From contig NZ_JAASQJ010000001.1 of the NCBI RefSeq assembly GCF_011762185.1, forward strand, positions 930,001 to 994,000: a stretch of 64,000 nt of DNA. The letters are read 5' to 3'. The translations under genes were made by a program, and so were the position numbers. This document shows, in pieces, positions 62,629-64,000 of the stretch; the stretch's first letter is position 1, and every line of letters starts with the position of its first letter. Under the pieces are notes generated by a model. That model had not been told where the DNA came from and ran no database searches. It worked only from the letters and a program-made list of their open reading frames with translations. Origin of the DNA: Dyadobacter arcticus. GTDB taxonomy: Bacteria; Bacteroidota; Bacteroidia; Cytophagales; Spirosomataceae.

Positions 62629-64000
62629 CTAGAACTTGAAGTTGTAACTGAAATAGGGGAGGATTGGAAAGAGGGAATACCTTTTCAATGTTCTCTTGCC
62701 AGTTGTTCCATTCTCTGTTTCTCCATCGGATAGGTCGTAGAAGAAAGGATTTCGGCGGTTGTATACATTATAGATACCAAATTCCCAGATGCGCTCGTGC
62801 CTTTTTTTGTTTTTACGAAATTGAACAGAAATGTCCATGCGGTGAAACGGTTCCGCGCTGAAACTGTTTTTCTGACCATATTCACTCACCGTCGGGCCGT
62901 TCCAGCCAATGATCGGCTTACCATTTGGATTAAGTCGGGTCATCAAATTGTCGCTTACACCCTGATATGTTGATACGGGCAACGTTAACGCATTTCCAGT
63001 CCCATAAACCCAGGTGGATGAAAGTGTAATGCGTTTATTGATTTCATAGATTCCGACAATGGATAAATCGTGACGGCGGTCGTATCGCGGATAAAATGTT
63101 TCACCAAAGTTCAGTTCGGGAAATTTCCAGCGGGTCCAGGATAAAGTGTATCCAATCCAGCCGGAAAGTCTGCCAGTCTTTTTCTGTATCAAAAACTCCG
63201 CTCCGTAAGACCAGCCTTTACCAGCAGTAACATTGTCCTCCCAGCTCAGTTCATTAGCATTTTCGCCATTAATGCTCAAAAATGAAGAACCTTCCTTGTA
63301 ATTCAGAATATGGTCCATCTTTTTGTAATATCCTTCCAGGGTCAACGTAAGTGCCGGGCGTTCCAGATCTTTTGCAAAACCTGCTGCTATTTGCTGCGAT
63401 TCCTGCGGAGCAACGCGGTCGGTTGTAGGAACCCAGAGGTCGGTAGGCAGGCCAAGACCAGTGTTGGAAAGCAAATGAACATATTGGTTCATTTTTGCAT
63501 ACGAAGCTTTGAAAGAGAAATCCTGCGCCAATCTTAAGGCAGCCGATAACCTTGGCTCGGGGCGAATGTACGTTTTTGTCTCAGTCTGAAAAGAACTGAA
63601 CCTTAATCCTCCATTGATTTTCAATGCATCCAGCGCCTGCCAGGTATCTTCAATGTAGAGCCCGGCTTCAAGCGTATTCACTGGCTTAACCGAACGTTCA
63701 ATTGGGTTATCTATAAAAGAACCTTCTATTGCGAGGGCAGACGGAACAAATTTGTGAAAAGTAGCCTGCGCACCGAATTTTATGGCATGTTTAGGTGAGG
63801 GATAAAAATCAAAATCTGTTTTTATTCCAAAGTCACGGATCTTAGAATTGTAATCCAGGCTGAATTCATCCTCAGTGGTGCCGTCGCCGTTAATGTCTTT
63901 GGAATAACTTGAAACCCCGAAGTTGAAATTGCTGAAGATGAACGAAGTGTTGACGAAGAGTTTTTGGTTTACAACATGGTTCCAGCGCATGGTTGCCGTC
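62629..64000 (-). CDS. TonB-dependent receptor, partial (3' end of the gene)
   Basis: The frame is open to the right edge, so this is only the C-terminal part, at least 456 residues of outer-membrane barrel. Typical barrel strands alternate aromatic and polar residues (SAALRLAQDFSFKASYAKM, WIGYTLSWTRWKF, HDLSIVGIYEINKRITLSSTWVY). The protein ends at a YNFKF terminus with a terminal phenylalanine, as required for outer-membrane insertion. Plug and any N-terminal domain lie outside the window. It is paired with the DUF4249 lipoprotein gene 9 bp downstream. Confidence 0.9.
   Translation of the reverse strand, partial: TATMRWNHVVNQKLFVNTSFIFSNFNFGVSSYSKDINGDGTTEDEFSLDYNSKIRDFGIKTDFDFYPSPKHAIKFGAQATFHKFVPSALAIEGSFIDNPIERSVKPVNTLEAGLYIEDTWQALDALKINGGLRFSSFQTETKTYIRPEPRLSAALRLAQDFSFKASYAKMNQYVHLLSNTGLGLPTDLWVPTTDRVAPQESQQIAAGFAKDLERPALTLTLEGYYKKMDHILNYKEGSSFLSINGENANELSWEDNVTAGKGWSYGAEFLIQKKTGRLSGWIGYTLSWTRWKFPELNFGETFYPRYDRRHDLSIVGIYEINKRITLSSTWVYGTGNALTLPVSTYQGVSDNLMTRLNPNGKPIIGWNGPTVSEYGQKNSFSAEPFHRMDISVQFRKNKKRHERIWEFGIYNVYNRRNPFFYDLSDGETENGTTGKRTLKRYSLFPILPYFSYNFKF

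Overview
The window looks like a chromosomal segment of an environmental Bacteroidetes, most like the Cytophagales (Dyadobacter/Spirosoma type). The evidence is two SusC/SusD pairs, an ECF sigma/FecR circuit, a type IX secretion sorting tail, DUF4249 beside a TonB-dependent receptor, many lipoprotein signals, weak Shine-Dalgarno sites and several TAnnTTTG-type -7 boxes. The genus is an inference from gene content. I saw no rRNA, tRNA, CRISPR array, phage or insertion sequence.

Region 1 (51-18198, all + strand) is a sugar or glycoside oxidation and degradation block. It encodes a large lipoprotein fusing ThuA, a dehydrogenase-type beta-propeller and a type-1 copper domain, then a second ThuA protein, a Gfo/Idh/MocA oxidoreductase without the usual EKP lysine, a D-tagatose 3-epimerase-like isomerase, a secreted PHP-like protein, a GH5-like glycosidase, a formylglycine-type sulfatase, a type IX-secreted protein, an FAD oxidoreductase, an MFS transporter, and a two-gene GMC dehydrogenase with its Tat-type small subunit. 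The set resembles 3-keto-glycoside pathways.

Region 2 (18229-22681, - strand) is the most unusual part. A secreted protein with a C-terminal DUF6973-like domain is followed by four tandem paralogues of an unrecognised exported family of about 190 residues. Two of these sit in an exact 683-bp tandem duplication. A 60-bp relic of the GMC gene's 3' end lies inside the array and shows that an older duplication took place. A stand-alone LuxR-type regulator lies upstream, with two nearly identical palindromes between it and the DUF6973 gene. The layout resembles a toxin with an expanded immunity array, but this is not proven.

Region 3 (22852-29598, +) is an ECF sigma, FecR anti-sigma, SusC with an STN domain, and SusD: a self-contained cell-surface signalling and uptake locus. 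Region 4 (29767-43508) is mostly housekeeping: xylA, a PpiD-type foldase, an SCP2 protein, a Tat-exported Gfo/Idh protein, pdxJ, yqeY-cvpA, rlmN, a PiT phosphate transporter and nadA-nadB. Arrays of 8-bp repeats and inverted palindromes flank pdxJ/yqeY.

Region 5 (43514-55243) has two vanadium-haloperoxidase-like lipoproteins flanking a second SusC/SusD pair and a large FG-GAP/ASPIC-UnbV lipoprotein. Region 6 (55262-64000) holds a patatin-like lipase, an MBL hydrolase, a DAO-like oxidoreductase, threonine aldolase with a near-leaderless promoter, DUF1398 and DUF421 proteins, small hypothetical proteins, and a DUF4249/TonB-receptor pair cut by the right edge.
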